Positions 58,158 through 59,383 of a DNA stretch of 59,383 nt are shown one piece after another. Positions within the stretch are counted from its first letter, which is position 1, and the number at the start of each line of letters is the position of its first letter. The notes under the pieces are model-generated. The model did no database searches. It saw only the letters and a list, made by a program, of their open reading frames with translations, and was not told the origin of the DNA. Location of the stretch: NCBI RefSeq assembly GCF_001188955.3, contig NZ_JPRF03000042.1, positions 1-59,383 of the forward strand. The letters run 5' to 3'. The position numbers and the translations under genes are program-made. Origin of the DNA: Kitasatospora aureofaciens (GTDB lineage: Bacteria > Actinomycetota > Actinomycetes > Streptomycetales > Streptomycetaceae).

Positions 58158-59383
58158 ACATGTACGAGCTCAACCGGGTCCGCCTCTACTCGATCGGACC
58201 GGCCGGCGCCCGCTACGCCGACACGGTGCTCGACCTGCGCGGCGTCGGCGAGCCCGTCGCCGACCCGGCCCCGCAGCAGATCGGCCTGTTCGGCGAGGAC
58301 ACCGACGGCCCGGTCCGCCGCCCCGCCCCGGCCGGCGTGCTCTTCCTGGAGAACGGCGGCGGCAAGTCCGTCCTGCTCAAGCTGATCTTCTCGGTGATGC
58401 TCCCCGGCCACCGCAACACCCTCGGCGGCGCCAGCTCCGGCGTGCTGCGCAAGTTCCTGCTCGCCGACGACTGCGGCCACGTCGCCCTGGAGTGGCAGCA
58501 CACCGTCACCGGCGAGCTGATCGTGGTCGGCAAGGTCAGCGAGTGGCGCGGCCGCCAGGTCTCCTCCGACCCGCGCAAGTTCGCCGAGACCTGGTACTCC
58601 TTCCGCCCCGGCCCCGGCCTCACCCTCGACTCCCTGCCGGTCGCCGAACGCGTCAGCCTGGCCGGCGACCAGAAGGCCCGAGGCCGCCGCCGCACCATGA
58701 AGGGCTTCCGCGACGCCCTCACCGAGGCCGGCAAGGCCCACCCCCACCTCGACCTGGTCTTCGAGGACGGCCACGACCGCTGGACCGAACACCTCGGCGA
58801 ACTGGGCCTCGACCCCGAACTCTTCCGCTACCAGCGCGAGATGAACGCCGACGAGGGCGAGGCGGCCGGCCTCTTCGCGGTCAAGCAGGACAAGGACTTC
58901 ACCGACCTGCTGCTGCGCGCCGTCACCGACACCCGGGACACCGACGGCCTGGCCGACCTGGTGCACGGCTTCGCCGCCAAGCTCGGCCTGCGCGCCGAAC
59001 TCACCGCCGAACGCGACTTCACCGCCGGCTCGCTCGACCTGCTGGAACGCATCGTCGACGCCACCGCCGCCCGCGAGAGCGTCCGCGAGGCCCACCGCAC
59101 CGCCGAGCGCCGCGCCCGCCGCCTCGCCCACGCCCTCACCTCCCGCGCCGCCGCCGAACGCGACCGCGCCCAGGACCTCGCCATCGAGGTCGCCGCCGCC
59201 GCGAGCGCCGTCAGCGCCGCCGAGTCCGACCGCACCCGGCACAGCCTCATCGCCGACGAACTCACCCACCGGCACGCCACCCTGAGCCTCGCCGCCGCCA
59301 CCGCCGAGGCCGCCGCGCTGCGCCGCGAACTCATCGACGCCCGCACCCTGCACTCCGCCTGGCAGGCCGCCGAGGCCGTGCTC
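58158..59383 (+). CDS. SMC-like condensin ATPase (JetC/MksB-like), cut by the window edge
   Basis: The third gene, open to the end of the window (at least 408 residues). The N-terminal ATP head carries a P-loop at residues 63-70, LENGGGKS, followed by VLLKLIFSVMLPG. The usual first Gly/Ala of the Walker A motif is Leu. Conserved head features follow (RKFLLADDCGHVALEWQH, ELFRYQREMNADEGEAAGLF, FTDLLLRAVTDTRDTDGLAD). From about residue 300 the sequence turns into a long Ala/Glu/Arg heptad-rich coiled coil (TAARESVREAHRTAERRARR), as expected for an SMC arm. Start ATG 58158 has GGAG 11 bases upstream. The C-terminal head and any JetD-like nuclease would be outside the window. Confidence 0.7.

Noticed and set aside
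56783..59353. A 856-codon minus-strand open frame opposite the condensin-like operon
   Set aside because: It is antisense to three genes with good start sites and family features, and its composition (long Gly/Ala/Val/Gln tracts with no recognisable motif) is the shadow expected in very GC-rich DNA.
1..59383. tRNA, rRNA, integrase, transposase or prophage genes
   Set aside because: None was recognisable on either strand. I could not run a covariance-model search, so a short RNA gene could still be missed.

Overview
The window is very GC-rich actinomycete chromosome, almost certainly Streptomyces or Kitasatospora. The evidence is near-saturated G/C third codon positions, GTG and TTG starts, many leaderless genes with a TANNNT -10 box 5-8 bases before the start codon, a mycothiol-type maleylpyruvate isomerase, and families typical of streptomycetes (DUF397, DUF6643, DUF6191, NsdA-like, DUF5937/ArsR). 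I see no rRNA, tRNA, insertion sequence, integrase or CRISPR array. Most of the window is ordinary housekeeping and accessory chromosome.

Left part (1-24.5 kb): the end of an electron-transfer flavoprotein alpha gene; a MatB-like malonyl-CoA synthetase; an NlpC/P60 cell-wall hydrolase; ribokinase; a kinase-NUDIX fusion; a broken DUF4184 gene; an M20 dipeptidase; a geranylgeranyl-reductase-like flavoprotein; a decayed GH18 chitinase 3' end; a DUF5937/ArsR regulator divergent from an MFS exporter; RidA; an ATP-grasp protein; enoyl-CoA hydratase; a maleylpyruvate-isomerase-family enzyme; an acetyltransferase; a secreted peptidoglycan-binding protein; a PucR regulator; a secreted lipase; HutD/Ves; an MFS transporter divergent from a ROK repressor; and a Cds1-like PLP enzyme.

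Middle (24.4-42.7 kb): DUF6191, a beta-helix/AAA+ fusion, a MOSC protein, DUF6643, MscL, a GT4 glycosyltransferase, a DsbA-like protein with a single cysteine, two hydrolase/methyltransferase genes, an HpnB-like glycosyltransferase, a racemase, a polysaccharide deacetylase with a pentapeptide-repeat N-terminus, NUDIX, an orphan DhaM and DUF397. A 650-bp gap at 36.9-37.5 kb holds four copies of a palindromic repeat; a fifth copy is at 4.9 kb. About 800 bp at 41.4-42.2 kb remain unexplained.

Right part (42.7-59.4 kb): a leaderless cysteine-type leader peptide under a strong promoter precedes an acyl-CoA-dehydrogenase-fold flavoprotein, so the latter is probably a sulfur-acquisition gene. Next come an APH-fold kinase, an NsdA-like regulator, PAS and HEAT proteins, a PadR/hydrolase divergent pair with its operator, an orphan PxpA and a secreted IPT/TIG protein. 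The window ends in a three-gene condensin-like operon (kleisin-like, winged-helix KITE-like, SMC-like ATPase cut by the window edge) resembling Wadjet/Mks anti-plasmid systems. This operon is the strongest candidate for an unusual system here. Its ATPase P-loop is non-canonical, and any nuclease subunit would lie beyond the edge.
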